Position numbers and translations under genes: made by a program. Shown here piece by piece: positions 31,879-40,779 of a stretch of DNA of 45,159 nt. The DNA is from Chthoniobacter flavus (GTDB lineage Bacteria; Verrucomicrobiota; Verrucomicrobiia; Chthoniobacterales; Terrimicrobiaceae). Location: positions 1 to 45,159 of the forward strand of contig CAMCXK010000020.1 of the NCBI GenBank assembly GCA_945883435.1, read 5' to 3'. How positions within the stretch are numbered: the first letter of the stretch is position 1; each line of letters starts with the position of its first letter. The notes under the pieces were generated by a model. The model saw nothing but the letters and a program-made list of their open reading frames with translations. It had not been told where the DNA came from and ran no database searches.

Positions 31879-31960
31879 CGTTTGCGAAGCGTTGAAGGGG
31901 GGACGGGGGCGAGAGGGTGTGAGGCGCGGAACATTGCGGACCCCTGCATGACCTCTGCGG

Positions 31961-31991
31961 AAACAAAAAGGCCCGCCGAGTGGCGGGCCTT
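31961..31991 (-). terminator. Rho-independent terminator after the helicase gene
   Basis: In the leftward sense: AAGGCCCGCC, loop ACTC, GGCGGGCCTT, then TTTGTTT. The 10-bp GC-rich stem begins 3 bases after the helicase stop. It separates the replication pair from the late operon and implies that the terminase operon has its own promoter. Confidence 0.9.
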
Positions 31992-31994
31992 ATC

Positions 31995-33620
31995 CTACTC
32001 GAGGACGGTGAGCGTGTAGACTCGTTGTCGATTCTTCCCACTCTGGCCCCATCGCACGACGCGGCCGGTCGGCAGGCGGAACTTCTTGCCACCATACTGC
32101 TCGGCGAGGAGACGGCCGAACTTGGAGTTCGCCCGAGCGGTAAGGACGAAGCGGCGGGGGCCGTCCTTGCCTTCCCGCTCTTCCTTGCCTTCCAGCATCC
32201 ATGTGAACGCATTGACCTCAATGGCGGCCTCGACGACATCCTGGAAGCTGAATTCGCTGGAGTCGTCGATACCCTTGGCGAGGTGGGAAACGAGGGCTGT
32301 CATGTCGGCCAGTTCCGAATTGCCAGACTCTTCGACGGGGAGTGGCTCCATGGGATCGCCAAAGCCCGCATGCTGGACCATGCCGCCAAACAAGGCGCAC
32401 CACGGTTCGTAGCCTCGGATGATGCGGCTCGGGGTCGGGCGGCCGGCGGCGTCCCAAGATCGGACGATGGACCAGAGACAAGAGAGAAGTTGGGACCTTA
32501 CCTCGTGCCGCTCCAGCCATTCGTCGTCAAAGGTCTTTGCTATCTTGCGGGCCTGCGGATCGGCCTCGTCTGTGGTCATGCGGCAGTGCAGGAAGCGCCG
32601 GGCGACATCGGGCGTGACCTCGAGGTTGTTACCGGTTAGGAAGACGGTGGCGAGCTTAGGGACCGCGAACTTTTGCTGAGTATTCATCTTTCGCCCCGTC
32701 CAGGTCGCGGCTGTGAGAAATGCGTTTAGGGTCGGGGATTTGAGGAAGCCATTGCAGTCGTCGAACAAGATGTAAGGACTGCCTGCAAGGGATTCAGTAT
32801 CGAGTATTTTGCGCCAGTCCTCTTGGTTTTCCGGCAAGGGCTGAATGTCGCATGTGCCGAGGCTCGTGATAATGGCAAGCTGGGCGAGCAAGGTTTTGCC
32901 ACTGCCGACGCTGTTGGATGAAAACATGAAGTTCATGCGGCGTGCTTGGGCACGCAGGACCGGGGCGGCAAACATGGAAAGCATTCCCGCGATTACAATG
33001 GCCTCGTTGCGGGATTGGCCGTCGGCTTTGCGGTCTCCGAAGGGGAACTCTTTCAGCAGTTCGCGCAAAATGTGGCGGGCCTCGTCGATGGGCATGTCGG
33101 GGGAGAACTCGATGCCAGAGTTTTGGGTCAAGGTCTGGGATTCGGTATCGTAGCCGTAGGGGAGAAGTTCGATGCGGCCGTCCTTGCGGCGCACGGGCTG
33201 GCGCACGGTGGCCACGCGGAGGAGTTCGCGCTGGCGAGAGAGGAACTGGTCCGACTCCAGGATGGTGGCTGCGGCATCGACAGTGATGGTCTGAGGCTTT
33301 TTCTCGAAGACATTCGGCTTTGGCATCTCCCACTTGAAAGTCACGAGGTGGTCTTCGCAGTAGGTGCGGAACCGCCTCGGCGTCATTTCGACCAAACGTC
33401 CTTCGGGGGAAATGGTCATGGCGCTGCGTTGACGGACGAAAACGCCGTTTTGGCTGAGGATGCCGCCGATCTCCCGCGCCATGGTCGAAATGACAGGCAC
33501 GATCTGCACCATGGGCATCTCGGGGATTTCTGCGGCCGGGGCCGCTGGTGCATCATCGGGGTGCGGGACAATCCCATATTCTGCCAGCTTCGCGCTGACC
33601 TGATCTCCAATCTCACTCAT
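31995..33620 (-). CDS. Phage AAA+/SF3-like replicative helicase
   Basis: 541 residues. Walker A SNSVGSGKTLLAQL (235-243), Walker B YILFDDCNGF (284-288), a sensor TVFLTGNNLE (329-332) and an arginine finger in PDVARRFLHCRM. This ordering is that of superfamily 3-like helicases encoded beside phage primases. The N-terminal 200 residues bear no known enzyme motif and may be a primase-interaction or DNA-binding region; the C-terminus resembles a winged helix (RFVLTARANSKFGRLLAEQY). It would unwind phage DNA in replication. Follows the primase gene by 15 bases. Confidence 0.8.
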   Translation of the reverse strand: MSEIGDQVSAKLAEYGIVPHPDDAPAAPAAEIPEMPMVQIVPVISTMAREIGGILSQNGVFVRQRSAMTISPEGRLVEMTPRRFRTYCEDHLVTFKWEMPKPNVFEKKPQTITVDAAATILESDQFLSRQRELLRVATVRQPVRRKDGRIELLPYGYDTESQTLTQNSGIEFSPDMPIDEARHILRELLKEFPFGDRKADGQSRNEAIVIAGMLSMFAAPVLRAQARRMNFMFSSNSVGSGKTLLAQLAIITSLGTCDIQPLPENQEDWRKILDTESLAGSPYILFDDCNGFLKSPTLNAFLTAATWTGRKMNTQQKFAVPKLATVFLTGNNLEVTPDVARRFLHCRMTTDEADPQARKIAKTFDDEWLERHEVRSQLLSCLWSIVRSWDAAGRPTPSRIIRGYEPWCALFGGMVQHAGFGDPMEPLPVEESGNSELADMTALVSHLAKGIDDSSEFSFQDVVEAAIEVNAFTWMLEGKEEREGKDGPRRFVLTARANSKFGRLLAEQYGGKKFRLPTGRVVRWGQSGKNRQRVYTLTVLE

Positions 33621-33635
33621 ATTTTTTTCCTGTTG

Positions 33636-34787
33636 TTAGGGGGGTGTTAAAAATCGTTCCTCGAGCTCGTCACCGACGTCCCGGAGTCGGACGTCAAAGC
33701 GCTCGTAATACCGACAAGCCTGAACAGCTCTGTGAATTTGGCTCGCCGGATAGCCCGTCGAAATGAGTCGAGAGGCCTCCGCGAGCCAGTGTTGCAAAAC
33801 ATCACGCCGGGGCAGAATCTCCGAAATGGGCAAACTCGGTGCGCTGGGCGAAAAATAGAGCAGCTTTTGTTGTTTCGAGCCTCGCATACAGCTCGGCAAG
33901 CGCGTCAACCGGACTGCTGACAACGCGCCAGGATCCGCCCCGACAGTGACCAGTCCCAAGATACGTTTTTTTTGCTCGTCCCAGGCTTTCTTGGTCGGCG
34001 CGTCCACTCGGACCAGCGCGTGGACGGAGCGCCCCCCCGAGGTCGTGATAGCGGCAATGCGCGGCACCGCCTTTGAAAGCGCGGCCAGCCAGAGTCTCAA
34101 CGGGGCCTCGTCGCTTTCGAGGACCATCCACCGCCAGGCGAGCACAGATTCCTCCGACCGCCGGGACATTTTGCCCAGGCGAGGGTTTGGGCGGAGCTTG
34201 CCATCGACCGGCTGCGCGAGAAACCAGATGCCATCCGGTCCCGAAGTCGGGATGGCCTCCACTGGCCAAAGCGCTTGGCCCTGAGATTTGTATTCCGAAA
34301 AGACAATAACCCGCTCACCAGCCTCCGCAGCATAGAGTTTGGACAAGAAATGAGTCGCATCGATGCCCGCTGGATCGATTTCAGAGCGGTTCGCCAGCCA
34401 GGGCAAATCCACCACCTGCTCGCCCGCCAGACGTCGAAGCATCTCGGGGTCAAAGGCCAGCTTAGGGCGGGGCTTCGAGGCAGGCAGAGGAGCCCTAATT
34501 GGCTCAAAAGCAGTGCCCTCGCCCAGCAGATACCCATCTTGGCCAGGCCCATTCGCCGCCGAGCGGATCTTGTGCTGCAGTTCGTGAGTGGACCACTTCT
34601 CGGAATTGCTCTGATTCCACTCGTCCAAGAGGGCCAGCGCTTCCGTTGGAGGCAGCAAAAAGCCCCTGACCAGGGCGCGAGCCGCTAAAAGCGTGTGGGT
34701 ATGGCCGCCCGCGCCCGAAATGGCAGGCCCCATTTTCGCCAGGTAGCGGCGAGCCCGCTCGTTCACAGACGCTTTTTCCTTGTTCAC
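33636..34787 (-). CDS. AEP-like primase with N-terminal PriCT-type domain
   Basis: 383 residues from a GTG at 34787, which is preceded by a strong GGAGG site 9 bases away. Residues 8-80 match the primase-associated helical domain (ISGAGGHTHTLLAARALVRG ... EWNQSN....W...EL.HKI.SA). Residues 215-330 resemble a compact archaeo-eukaryotic primase core: acidic VLESDE (224-227), SGGRSVHALVRV (250-260) and RLTRLPSCMRG. It should make primers for the neighbouring helicase. First gene of the leftward program, near the right junction. Confidence 0.65.
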   Translation of the reverse strand: MNKEKASVNERARRYLAKMGPAISGAGGHTHTLLAARALVRGFLLPPTEALALLDEWNQSNSEKWSTHELQHKIRSAANGPGQDGYLLGEGTAFEPIRAPLPASKPRPKLAFDPEMLRRLAGEQVVDLPWLANRSEIDPAGIDATHFLSKLYAAEAGERVIVFSEYKSQGQALWPVEAIPTSGPDGIWFLAQPVDGKLRPNPRLGKMSRRSEESVLAWRWMVLESDEAPLRLWLAALSKAVPRIAAITTSGGRSVHALVRVDAPTKKAWDEQKKRILGLVTVGADPGALSAVRLTRLPSCMRGSKQQKLLYFSPSAPSLPISEILPRRDVLQHWLAEASRLISTGYPASQIHRAVQACRYYERFDVRLRDVGDELEERFLTPP

Positions 34788-34843
34788 TTGGCAGCCCTCC
34801 CGCAGGTTGCTGCCTGTTGCACACCGGCAACCGCTAAGAAATT

Positions 34844-34862
34844 TGTGGGAGCCGTGTGGGAG
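34844..34862 (+). promoter_or_regulatory. Candidate integrase arm-type binding sites, right
   Basis: TGTGGGAG at 34844-34851 and again at 34855-34862, the same octamer and orientation as inside the left junction. The spacing between starts is 11 bases here and 10 at the left, near one helical turn. These lie 36 bases before the att core. They may overlap the promoter that now serves tRNA-Gln. Confidence 0.5.
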
Positions 34863-34897
34863 CGCTCCAGAAATGCTTCATAATCAACGCAAAGTAA

Positions 34898-34918
34898 TGC
34901 CTCGTGGTGTAACGGTAG
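34898..34918 (+). repeat. attR core: 21-bp identity with attL
   Basis: The first 21 bases of tRNA-Gln, identical to 4742-4762. Because the shared part is the 5' end of the tRNA, the complete gene at this junction has a phage-side upstream region. A CATAAT at 34879-34884 is placed well for a -10 box, but no good -35 box was seen. Confidence 0.85.
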
Positions 34919-34971
34919 CACTGCAGATTCTGGATCTGTTTGTCATGGTTCGAATCCATGCGAGGCAGCCA
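34898..34971 (+). tRNA. tRNA-Gln (anticodon CTG)
   Basis: 74 bases with encoded CCA. The acceptor stem TGCCTCG pairs with CGAGGCA, discriminator G. The anticodon stem is GCAGA/TCTGT around loop TTCTGGA, anticodon CTG at 34930-34932, and the T arm is CATGG-TTCGAAT-CCATG. All four arms are intact. It is the integration target of the prophage on its left. Confidence 0.96.
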
Positions 34972-35179
34972 GGCAGTGGAAGAATTCCTCCAAACTTTGA
35001 ATTCCTGCATTTAGAAAATGCATTCGCGCAAAATGGATGCGGATGACGAGGCAAAAGGGGCGCTGTTTATGGAAATTGAGGGGGTGGCATTGGTGTCTCG
35101 ACACCCGAACCCAATGTGCGGAGTTGAATCGGGTGGTTCGTGATCGCCACGGAGTGGGATTGCCCGACTGAACTGAAGG

Positions 35180-35557
35180 TCAGGCCTCCTTCGGTTGGGA
35201 TTTTTTGAGTTGCAAGGTTTGTTTCAGAAGAGGGAGGTGGGCGATGTCCTTGGGGCGTTGGATGTGGACTTTGCTGGCAATGATGCGCTCGATGGGGAGG
35301 ACTTTCACGAGGCGCCCGAGCAAGTGGAGTTCGTTGGCGGTGGTGTATTCCTGATCGAACGTGCCAAGCCCATCCACACGGTAGAGAAAATTCACGAGGG
35401 TGTCATCGGAGAGGGCGATGACTGTTCTCGCGAGAATGTCCGCACCTTGGTTTTTGGCGATTTCCAACACCTGGACATACTGGCGCTCCGGCAGGTCGAT
35501 CCAAATGTCGGTATCCAATGTGCTGGCAGGGACCCCTTGCAGGATCGCGGCGGTCAT
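35180..35557 (-). CDS. Nucleotidyltransferase-fold protein, apparent N-terminal truncation
   Basis: 125 residues from ATG 35557: MTAAILQGVPASTLDTDIWI carries the T.D.D metal-binding motif of minimal nucleotidyltransferases (MNT/AbiEii/DUF6036-like). The frame stays open upstream and there encodes RFLDALGQRGIRFQFAG, the helix and first strand expected of this fold, but I found no ATG, GTG or TTG in that stretch. Either an unusual start, a frameshift from the upstream gene, or a disrupted gene is implied. Such proteins are often parts of toxin-antitoxin pairs. GAATGA overlaps the previous stop. Confidence 0.6.
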   Translation of the reverse strand: MTAAILQGVPASTLDTDIWIDLPERQYVQVLEIAKNQGADILARTVIALSDDTLVNFLYRVDGLGTFDQEYTTANELHLLGRLVKVLPIERIIASKVHIQRPKDIAHLPLLKQTLQLKKSQPKEA

Positions 35558-35775
35558 TCCTGCGAATTGAAAGCGAATTCCTCTCTGGCCGAGCGCATCG
35601 AGAAACCGAGCGAGCGCAGGTGGGCAAGGTTCATTTGCCAGCGTTCGTCGGGGGTGGCTGACAGGCTTCTTGCGAACAGGATTCTCTCGTGTTCGTCGAG
35701 GTCCGGGACTTTTTGGAGTTTCTCCAGAGCCAGTCGCAGTTTTTTTTTCATTGGCTTGGGAAGTATGGATCTCAT
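35554..35775 (-). CDS. Small helical protein upstream of the nucleotidyltransferase
   Basis: 73 residues from ATG 35775 (another ATG is at 35751): MKKKLRLALEKLQKVPDLDE, then SATPDERWQMNLAHLRSLGF. The TPDERW.MN...LRSLG pattern is familiar from small proteins encoded directly before nucleotidyltransferase genes. A run of nine A residues follows the internal ATG. Its 3' end overlaps the coding-like upstream extension of the next gene in another frame. Confidence 0.55.
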   Translation of the reverse strand: MRSILPKPMKKKLRLALEKLQKVPDLDEHERILFARSLSATPDERWQMNLAHLRSLGFSMRSAREEFAFNSQE

Positions 35776-36007
35776 GGGAACCAAGTCAATCTGGAGGCGG
35801 CACGCAGGGCGGAATTTCAGCTATGGCATCAAAGACTGCGAACGGATTTCACCCCAAAATCGGATTCTTTACACCGCATGAAATGGATTGGCAGATTGTT
35901 TTAAGGACCAGCTGGATATCCCGCAAAGAGCAGCGGAGTTGGACTTTTGGAAGTCTCGCTTCAGCCAAAAATCAAAGGAGCATTTTCAAGACTGGGAGAG
36001 GTCAATG

Positions 36008-36079
36008 AGGCGAGGGTCGGAATCGAACCGACGCATACAGCTTTTGCAGAGCCGCGCCTTACCACTTGGCTACCCCGCC
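36008..36079 (-). tRNA. tRNA-Cys (anticodon GCA)
   Basis: 72 bases without encoded CCA. Acceptor GGCGGGG pairs with CCTCGCC (one G-T), anticodon stem CGGCT/AGCTG with loop CTGCAAA, anticodon GCA at 36047-36045, and T arm GTCGG-TTCGATT-CCGAC. It lies 16 bases before, and divergent from, the deacetylase start. Confidence 0.95.
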
Positions 36080-36095
36080 GACAACAAGGACCATT

Positions 36096-36950
36096 ATGGA
36101 ACTCTGGGCCGGAATCAAGGATAGAAAACCAATCGGGAGCGATCTGTTCTCAAAGCCCGATCCTTGGTATCGATATTTTAGGCTCCGCTTTTTTCTCGAT
36201 TTTGCCCGCAGGCTTGGATTGGCTATGGGCCCTTTTGTGAACCCCGTTGTTGCGATTCTTTCCTACCACAAAGTCGGTGCCCCGCCGCCGGAGGGATGGA
36301 CCACTTGGAACTACACCCCCATAGCGGAATTCGAGTCCCAGATCGATTGGTTTGTCAACAAGGGGTGGACGTTTTTGAGCGCCTCCGCATTTGTCGAGGG
36401 GTTGCAAAACACGCCCTTGCTGCCCCGGCGGGGAGTCATGGTCACATTTGACGATGCCTACGCATCGCTGGAGTCATCGGCTCTTCCAGCGCTGGCTGCA
36501 CGGGATGTTCCCGGCGTCGTCTTCGTGCCCACCGGTTTGGCGGGACAGCGAAACACTTTTGACGAAGGAATTGAGCCAGCCGAGGCAATCGCCGATTGGG
36601 AGCAACTTCGCAACTGGCAGGCGGCCGGGTGCTCGATTCAATCCCACGGCGCCTCGCACCGGAGTTTCGAGGACCTGGAAAACGACACCTTGCGCCAGGA
36701 ATTGATTCATTCGCGGGAAGCGATCGAACAGCACCTGGGACGCCCGGCGTGTCTGCTGGCTTATCCTTACGGCCATCCCGGCAACGTCGCTCAACGGACG
36801 GCCGCGTGGGCCGAGGAGGCGGGATATGCGGCCGCTTTTGCCTATGGCGGGGGAGCGGTGGATTTCGGCACGTCCCTCGAGCGTTACCACCTGCCGCGAC
36901 TGGCCATGGGACCGAGCGTCGATCCCGGGGACTTGTTGAAAGGTTTGTGA
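36096..36950 (+). CDS. Polysaccharide deacetylase (CE4/NodB family)
   Basis: 284 residues. Metal-dependent removal of N- or O-acetyl groups from a polysaccharide. Motif 1 is MVTFDDAY (117-120, catalytic Asp and metal-binding Asp), motif 2 SHGASH (183-188, two metal His), and motif 3 AYPYGHPG. The N-terminal 50 residues are hydrophobic in part (LAMGPFVNPVVAILSYHKVG) but lack a clear signal peptide. The ATG at 36096 has AGGA 6 bases upstream; an upstream start at 36066 lies inside tRNA-Cys. Confidence 0.9.
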   Translation: MELWAGIKDRKPIGSDLFSKPDPWYRYFRLRFFLDFARRLGLAMGPFVNPVVAILSYHKVGAPPPEGWTTWNYTPIAEFESQIDWFVNKGWTFLSASAFVEGLQNTPLLPRRGVMVTFDDAYASLESSALPALAARDVPGVVFVPTGLAGQRNTFDEGIEPAEAIADWEQLRNWQAAGCSIQSHGASHRSFEDLENDTLRQELIHSREAIEQHLGRPACLLAYPYGHPGNVAQRTAAWAEEAGYAAAFAYGGGAVDFGTSLERYHLPRLAMGPSVDPGDLLKGL

Positions 36951-37005
36951 AGCGCCCCGTCGCGCTTGCGTGCGGCACAGGCTTTGCTTGAATAGGACAA
37001 GCGCC

Positions 37006-38142
37006 ATGGCTCAAAAACCCGCCACCATCACCCCCGGGCAGAAATACAAGTTTGTGGTCAAGTCGGCCGAGGAGGCCGCGGCCGTCATCCGCGAAAAACT
37101 CGGCGAGACGGCGCAGGTCATCTCCGTGCGCCAGGTCGAAGGCGAAGGTCTGGCCCGCTTCCTGAAATCGCCCAAGCTGGAAATCATCGCCCAAATCCCG
37201 CCGGAGCAACCGCCCGGGCCACCCGCTGAACCCGCCCCCCAGGCGCCCGCCGCACAGGATGCGGATGATGAGGCTGTCGAACCAGGCGCGCGCCGCCGGC
37301 CGTCCCGCTCCCGCAAGAACCGCGGGGCGGGCGAACCCAGACGCGACGAGGCCGATTTCGTGCCCGAGGCACTCGTGCGGGCGATGTTCAACAATCTGCC
37401 GACCGGCCGCCTGTGGACGATTTTGTCGAAAGCGGGAATTCCAAGCGAGTTCTTGGCACAGTTCGGCGAGAGGCCGGAGTCGCGCCATCTGGCCGAGCAG
37501 CCGCTTCAAACCGCGATTTCCCGCTTTGCGATGCTCATGCGCGACCGGGCGCCCAGCCGCAGCCTGCCCCTCGGCAACCGCATTGCATTTTTCGGATCGC
37601 CCGGTTGCGGGTCCACGACCGCCTTGTGCAAGCAGCTTTCAGGCGATGTGTTTTTGCGCGGCCGGAAGGCGTGCGTCATGAAGCTCGAATCCGACGAACC
37701 GAACTCCAGCGAGGGTCTTGCCATGTTTTGCGAGGCTCTCGGAGTGCCCCTCCTGCGCACGCGGGCCGAGTTGCGCAAGGTCGATGATGAAACCAGCGTT
37801 TATTTTGACATTCCCGGCCTGGTCCTCAGTGGCCGGAATGTGCGGCATCTCCAAAAAACATTCGACGATCTGGATATCGCCTCGCGTGTGCTGGTGGTGA
37901 ATGCCGCTTACGAGCGGCAGTTGATTCAGGAGGCTTACACGCGCGCAACGTCTTTGGGAGCGACCCATGTGGTGTTCACCCATGTGGATGAAATCCCGCG
38001 ATGCGGAAAATTGTGGGAGTTTGTTCTGGACGACGGATTGGTGCCGCTCTTCGCCAGCACCGGTCAGAATGTGGCTGCGGATTTCGACCGCCACATCATC
38101 GACCTGCTGGTGCGCCGCACACTTTCCGCCGGGGACGAGTAG
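37006..38142 (+). CDS. FlhF-like SRP-family protein with degenerate GTPase motifs
   Basis: 378 residues. The N-terminus (YKFVVKSAEEAAAVIREKLG then ETAQVISVRQVEG) matches the FlhF B-domain start. A Pro/Arg-rich linker (65-115) follows, then an NG-like domain with P-loop GSPGCGSTT (197-205) in which the usual Lys is Ser. G3 is DIPG (268-271) in place of DTAG, and a later THVDE stands for TKxD. FlhF places polar flagella. Here nucleotide binding may be weak or altered, and no flagellar gene is nearby. ATG 37006 has AGGA 8 bases upstream. Confidence 0.7.
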   Translation: MAQKPATITPGQKYKFVVKSAEEAAAVIREKLGETAQVISVRQVEGEGLARFLKSPKLEIIAQIPPEQPPGPPAEPAPQAPAAQDADDEAVEPGARRRPSRSRKNRGAGEPRRDEADFVPEALVRAMFNNLPTGRLWTILSKAGIPSEFLAQFGERPESRHLAEQPLQTAISRFAMLMRDRAPSRSLPLGNRIAFFGSPGCGSTTALCKQLSGDVFLRGRKACVMKLESDEPNSSEGLAMFCEALGVPLLRTRAELRKVDDETSVYFDIPGLVLSGRNVRHLQKTFDDLDIASRVLVVNAAYERQLIQEAYTRATSLGATHVVFTHVDEIPRCGKLWEFVLDDGLVPLFASTGQNVAADFDRHIIDLLVRRTLSAGDE

Positions 38143-38202
38143 CCGGCTCCGCTCCGCGTTTGCAGAATCCGCGCCCTTGGGGGTAGAGTGCGCGCCCGAT
38201 CG

Positions 38203-40779
38203 ATGAGCACGCAGCGCAAGCACTATCCCTTCACCGAGTTTGAACCCCGCTGGCAGGCCCGCTGGCTCGCCACAGGAGCCTTCCGCGCCCCGAACCCCGG
38301 CGATCCCGGTTTCGACCCGGCCCGCCCGAAATACTACGTGCTCGACATGTTTCCCTATCCAAGCGGCGACGGACTGCACGTCGGGCATGTCGAAGGCTAC
38401 ACGGCCACCGACATTCTGGCGCGCTTCCACCGCATGAAGGGCTTTCAAGTGCTGCACCCCATGGGATGGGATGCGTTCGGACTCCCCGCCGAGCAATTTG
38501 CCATCAAAACCGGACAGCATCCGCGCGTCACGACCCAACGGAACATCGACCGGTTCCGCGCGCAACTTCAAGCGGTGGGCTTCAGCTACGACTGGAGCCG
38601 CGAGGTGAGCACAACCGACCAGGGGTATTTCCGCTGGACCCAGTGGATCTTCCTCCAGCTTTACAATGCGTGGTTCAATCCCGTGTCGGGAAAAGCGGAG
38701 CCGATCACGACCTACGGCGGCGGGGATCCCGATGCCGTGCGGTTGGCCTATGTGGCGGAAATGCCGGTGAACTGGTGTCCACAACTGGGAACCGTGCTGG
38801 CGAACGAGGAGGTCGTGGATGGCAAGAGCGAGGTGGGCGGCTACCCGGTCGAACGCCGTCCCCTGCGCCAGTGGATGCTCCGGATCACGGCGTTCGCCGA
38901 GCGGCTTTTGGAGGGTCTTGACGGCCTTGATTGGCCGGAGGGCATCAAGCTCCTTCAGCGAAACTGGATCGGTCGCAGCGAAGGCGCGGCGGTGCGCTTC
39001 CGGGAGGAATCAACAGGCGCTTCCATCGAGGTCTTCACCACCCGCCCGGACACCCTGTTCGGGGCCACCTACCTGATTCTCGCACCCGAGCATCCCCTGG
39101 TGGCATCGATTGCCAGCGCGGACCGGCGGGCGGATGTCGAGGCCTACCAAGCCGCCATTGCGTCGAAAAGCGATCTCGACCGCACCGAGCTCAGCAAGGA
39201 GAAAACCGGCGTTTTCACCGGAGCCTTCGCGGTGAATCCGGTCAATGGCGAGCGCCTACCGGTGTGGATCGCGGATTATGTGCTTATGGGATACGGCACG
39301 GGCGCCATCATGGCGGTGCCGGCGCATGACGAGCGCGATTTCGAGTTTGCACGCGCCTTCAACCTGCCCGTGCGCGAGGTGGTGCGCCAAGCCGACGAGG
39401 CGGCCCAACCGGGACCGGAGAGTCCGGAGGGAGGATGCTTTGCCGGAGAGGGAGTGGCGGTGAACTCCGGTTTTCTGGATGGATTGCCCACGCTCGAGGC
39501 CAAGCGGCGGATCACGGCCTGGCTTGAGGAAAAGGGCCTCGGGCGCGGCACGGTGAATTACAAACTGCGCGACTGGCTGTTCTCCCGGCAGCGGTATTGG
39601 GGCGAACCATTCCCGGTGGTGTGGGAAAACGGCCGCCACCGCCCGCTTGCGGCCGACGAACTCCCGCTCGTGCAGCCCGACATGGAGGATTTCAAACCCA
39701 CCGGCACGCCCGAGCCGCCGCTTTCCAAGGCTCGCGACTGGGTGCGGTATTCGGCACAGGCCGAGCGGGAAACCAACACCATGCCGCAGTGGGCGGGCTC
39801 CTGCTGGTATTACCTGCGGTTTTGCGATGCGCGGAACAGCACGCGCTTCGTGGGAGCCGAAGCCGACCGCTATTGGATGGGCCAGACCGGAAAACCGGGG
39901 GGCGTCGATCTCTATATCGGCGGCACCGAGCATGCGGTGCTGCACCTGCTGTATGCCCGCTTCTGGCACAAGGTTCTTTTCGACCTCGGCCACCTGACCA
40001 CGCCGGAACCATTTCAGCGACTGGTGAACCAAGGCATGATTCTCGGCCCCGACGGCCAGAAGATGTCCAAAAGCCGGGGCAATGTGGTGACGCCCGACAG
40101 CGTGATCGAGGAATACGGTGCCGATGCCCTGCGGCTCTACGAGATGTTCATGGGACCCTTGGAGCAAACCAAACCTTGGAGCATGAAGGGCGTGGAGGGC
40201 GTTTACCGCTTTCTGGCCCGGGTCTGGCGCCTCGGCATGGAGGAGAATCAGGAGGGCGAATGGATTCCCGCAACCGATCTGGCCGATGTGGACCTCACGC
40301 CTTCCCAGGCCCGCGTTGTTCACGCCACGATCAAAAAGGTCACCTCCGACTTGGAGGCCTTGGCATTCAACACCGCCATCTCTGCCATGATGGTGTGCAC
40401 CAACGAGTTTGTCGGCGCATCGCCCAGGCCGAAAGCCGCGCTGCGGACACTGCTCGTGCTTCTCAGCCCCTTCGCGCCGCATCTGGCCGAGGAGCTGTGG
40501 AACCGTCTGGGGTTCGAGGGGGCGGCTTCCGCACAACCCTGGCCGGCATACGACGAGTCGTTGCTCGTGGAAAGCGAGGTCGAGGTCGTGGTGCAGGTCA
40601 ATGGAAAGCTGCGCGACAAATGCCGCGTGGCGAAGGACGCGCCGGCAGCCGATGTCGAGAAGACCGCTCTTGCCCTGCCGAAAATCACCGAGGCATTGCA
40701 GGGCCATGAGGTGGTCAAGGTCGTGGTTGTTCCCGGCAAGCTGGTGAATGTGGTCGTCAAGCCCCGCCCGGCGACATGA
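38203..40779 (+). CDS. leuS: Leucyl-tRNA synthetase
   Basis: 858 residues, full length for bacterial LeuRS. It charges tRNA-Leu with leucine. The HIGH motif is HVGH (59-62, in [20 protein letters not shown]), the KMSKS motif is intact at 620-624, and the CP1 editing domain has [19 protein letters not shown]. The C-terminal [20 protein letters not shown] domain binds tRNA. ATG 38203 is preferred over the GTG at 38188 by similarity. The stop overlaps the yjbQ ATG. Confidence 0.97.
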   Translation: MSTQRKHYPFTEFEPRWQARWLATGAFRAPNPGDPGFDPARPKYYVLDMFPYPSGDGLHVGHVEGYTATDILARFHRMKGFQVLHPMGWDAFGLPAEQFAIKTGQHPRVTTQRNIDRFRAQLQAVGFSYDWSREVSTTDQGYFRWTQWIFLQLYNAWFNPVSGKAEPITTYGGGDPDAVRLAYVAEMPVNWCPQLGTVLANEEVVDGKSEVGGYPVERRPLRQWMLRITAFAERLLEGLDGLDWPEGIKLLQRNWIGRSEGAAVRFREESTGASIEVFTTRPDTLFGATYLILAPEHPLVASIASADRRADVEAYQAAIASKSDLDRTELSKEKTGVFTGAFAVNPVNGERLPVWIADYVLMGYGTGAIMAVPAHDERDFEFARAFNLPVREVVRQADEAAQPGPESPEGGCFAGEGVAVNSGFLDGLPTLEAKRRITAWLEEKGLGRGTVNYKLRDWLFSRQRYWGEPFPVVWENGRHRPLAADELPLVQPDMEDFKPTGTPEPPLSKARDWVRYSAQAERETNTMPQWAGSCWYYLRFCDARNSTRFVGAEADRYWMGQTGKPGGVDLYIGGTEHAVLHLLYARFWHKVLFDLGHLTTPEPFQRLVNQGMILGPDGQKMSKSRGNVVTPDSVIEEYGADALRLYEMFMGPLEQTKPWSMKGVEGVYRFLARVWRLGMEENQEGEWIPATDLADVDLTPSQARVVHATIKKVTSDLEALAFNTAISAMMVCTNEFVGASPRPKAALRTLLVLLSPFAPHLAEELWNRLGFEGAASAQPWPAYDESLLVESEVEVVVQVNGKLRDKCRVAKDAPAADVEKTALALPKITEALQGHEVVKVVVVPGKLVNVVVKPRPAT

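Larger units (their letters stand above)
31538..31994. other. Gene-free block with repeats between terminase and helicase genes
   Basis: About 450 bases with no convincing gene on either strand. A plus frame at 31801-32019 runs through a terminator and lacks coding character. The block contains a cluster of CGGAAC/GTTCCG repeats, a pair of inverted ACCTATGC tandem repeats, and the helicase terminator. In this layout it should hold the late promoter and could hold the packaging site or replication origin. I see no convincing -35/-10 pair. Confidence 0.7.
4742..34918. mobile_element. Complete-looking siphovirus-type prophage in tRNA-Gln
   Basis: The limits are two exact 21-bp copies of the tRNA-Gln 5' end. 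Between them are an integrase next to the left junction, terminase, portal, protease, capsid, tail tube, tape measure, fibre, holin, endolysin, primase and helicase. Each structural frame is open. Head genes follow the lambda order (GpA-type terminase, portal, ClpP protease with scaffold region, capsid) and the tail has G/GT chaperones, so virions should have a long non-contractile tail. No gene for tail sheath was seen. Nothing obviously essential is broken, but activity is unproven. Confidence 0.93.

Noticed and set aside
31801-32019. Small plus-strand gene in the block between terminase and helicase
   Set aside because: It runs through the helicase terminator and into the antisense of the helicase end, with no ribosome site or family pattern.
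5755-34787. Diversity-generating retroelement near the variable-looking fibre genes
   Set aside because: No reverse transcriptase gene or template/variable repeat pair was found.
39256-40707. 483-codon minus frame opposite leuS
   Set aside because: Antisense shadow; leuS is complete with HIGH, editing and KMSKS motifs.
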